Shown: positions 32,694-33,001 of the stretch, one piece after another
How positions within the stretch are numbered: position 1 is the stretch's first letter
Layout of the letters: each line of letters starts with the position of its first letter
Assembly (NCBI GenBank): GCA_013360495.1
Contig: JABWBM010000014.1
Span: 1 to 33,001, forward strand
Direction of reading: 5' to 3'
DNA length: 33,001 nt
Source of the DNA: Planctomycetaceae bacterium
GTDB lineage: Bacteria > Planctomycetota > UBA8742 > UBA2392 > JABWBM01
Translations under genes and position numbers: made by a program
Notes under the pieces: model-generated
Told to the model about the DNA's origin: nothing
Database searches by the model: none
Seen by the model: the letters and a program-made list of their open reading frames with translations, nothing else

Positions 32694-32725
32694 GTAGCGC
32701 CATGCGCCCTCGCATGGCGTCTTGG
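32694..32725. repeat. GTAGCG-type palindrome, intact
   Basis: GTAGCGCCATGCGCCCTCGC then ATGGCGTCTTGG. It is the cleanest member of this family in the window and sits 10 nt after the protease stop codon. Confidence 0.7.
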
Positions 32726-32763
32726 CCTTGAGGTCGCGCTTCATTCACAAGAATTCGAACGCT

Positions 32764-32813
32764 AAAAAACAAACACCCCTCGGCCTGTAAAGACAGAGGG
32801 GGGTTTGTTTTTT
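32764..32813. terminator. Strong bidirectional intrinsic terminator
   Basis: AAAAAACAAACACCCCTC (32764-32781) pairs with GAGGGGGGTTTGTTTTTT (32796-32813) with one mismatch, around a 14-nt loop. There is a T-run at the 3' end and an A-run at the 5' end, so it would work from either strand. It lies 80 nt after the protease gene. Confidence 0.9.
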
Positions 32814-32897
32814 AATCTCTTCTCTTGACTCCGGACTCCGCACCCTGAACTCCGCACGCTTTATACCGATCCTAAGAAAGAATACGGTTTTACAATC

Positions 32898-32977
32898 GTC
32901 ATGCCGACGAAAGTCGGCATCCAGAACCCATGAAAAGACAAAGAGTTAAGATAGATTCCGGCTTTCGCCGGAATGAT
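32898..32977. repeat. Two GGATNCCC-type palindromes
   Basis: GTCATGCCGACGAAAGTCGG (32898 onwards, to CATCCAG at 32924) is the reverse complement of the copies at 20354 and 20895. A second, GATTCCGGCTTTCGCCGGAA, begins at 32955. The rest of 32826-33001 holds one lone arm of the long GGGGTCAGGG-type hairpin (32826-32860) and no gene. Confidence 0.75.
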
Positions 32978-33001
32978 GATAGGATCCGATTTCTCTTTTG
33001 G

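Overview
The window is high-GC bacterial chromosome from what looks like an uncultivated Gram-negative lineage. Evidence for an outer membrane is two lipoprotein signal peptides, a Wza-like polysaccharide export lipoprotein and a secreted multi-PDZ protease. The long nested CCACAGAG-type intergenic repeats and the multi-PDZ trypsin-like protein are, from memory, reminiscent of Hydrogenedentota, Planctomycetes or Verrucomicrobia-like environmental genomes. I cannot fix the phylum from sequence alone. Most of the window is housekeeping and amino-acid metabolism. There is no phage, transposase, plasmid or CRISPR locus.

Layout. 1-3.4 kb: the end of a SpoIIM-like membrane protein, a class II tRNA-Leu(CAG), an ECF sigma factor with a membrane anti-sigma/FecR-like partner, and a TSUP (TauE-like) transporter. 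3.4-6.1 kb, minus strand: a small NIL-domain protein, a YdcF/DUF218 membrane protein and a lipoprotein esterase fused to a PDZ domain. 6.2-9.8 kb: glycine cleavage genes gcvT and gcvH, a Dps ferritin, then gcvPA; gcvPB is not in the window. 9.9-14 kb: an antitoxin remnant, a PhzF isomerase, a B12-binding mutase subunit, an acetyl/succinylornithine-type carbamoyltransferase and hemL. 14.3-18.2 kb: histidine ammonia-lyase, pyrR and a soluble PAS histidine kinase.

18.4-26.2 kb is the centrepiece, a branched-chain amino-acid operon: ilvC, a GNAT acetyltransferase, the acetolactate synthase large subunit, an IlvM-like small subunit, ilvD and ilvA. It is preceded by two consecutive leader-peptide attenuators. 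Each has a short ORF with a run of Leu/Val/Ile codons, an antiterminator of 9 perfect base pairs and a U-tailed terminator. The order large subunit-IlvM-IlvD-IlvA follows enterobacterial ilvGMEDA with ilvE missing and ilvC placed first. 26.3-29 kb, minus strand: a TPR protein, rpsT and the polysaccharide export lipoprotein. 29.4-32.7 kb: a 1080-residue secreted protease with five PDZ domains, followed by a strong terminator.

A second theme is repeats. Between 14 and 25.2 kb there are seven composite elements in which purine-rich arms built of about three 9-10-nt units are nested as inverted pairs. Four arm types appear (CAGAG/CGGAG, CAGAT, CGGGG, CAAAG) in a consistent outside-in order. Three further palindrome families are scattered across the window: a GGATNCCC...GGGNATGAC type, a GTAGCG-headed type and a long GGGGTCAGGG hairpin type. 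Nearly every gap in the ilv operon holds one of these elements.
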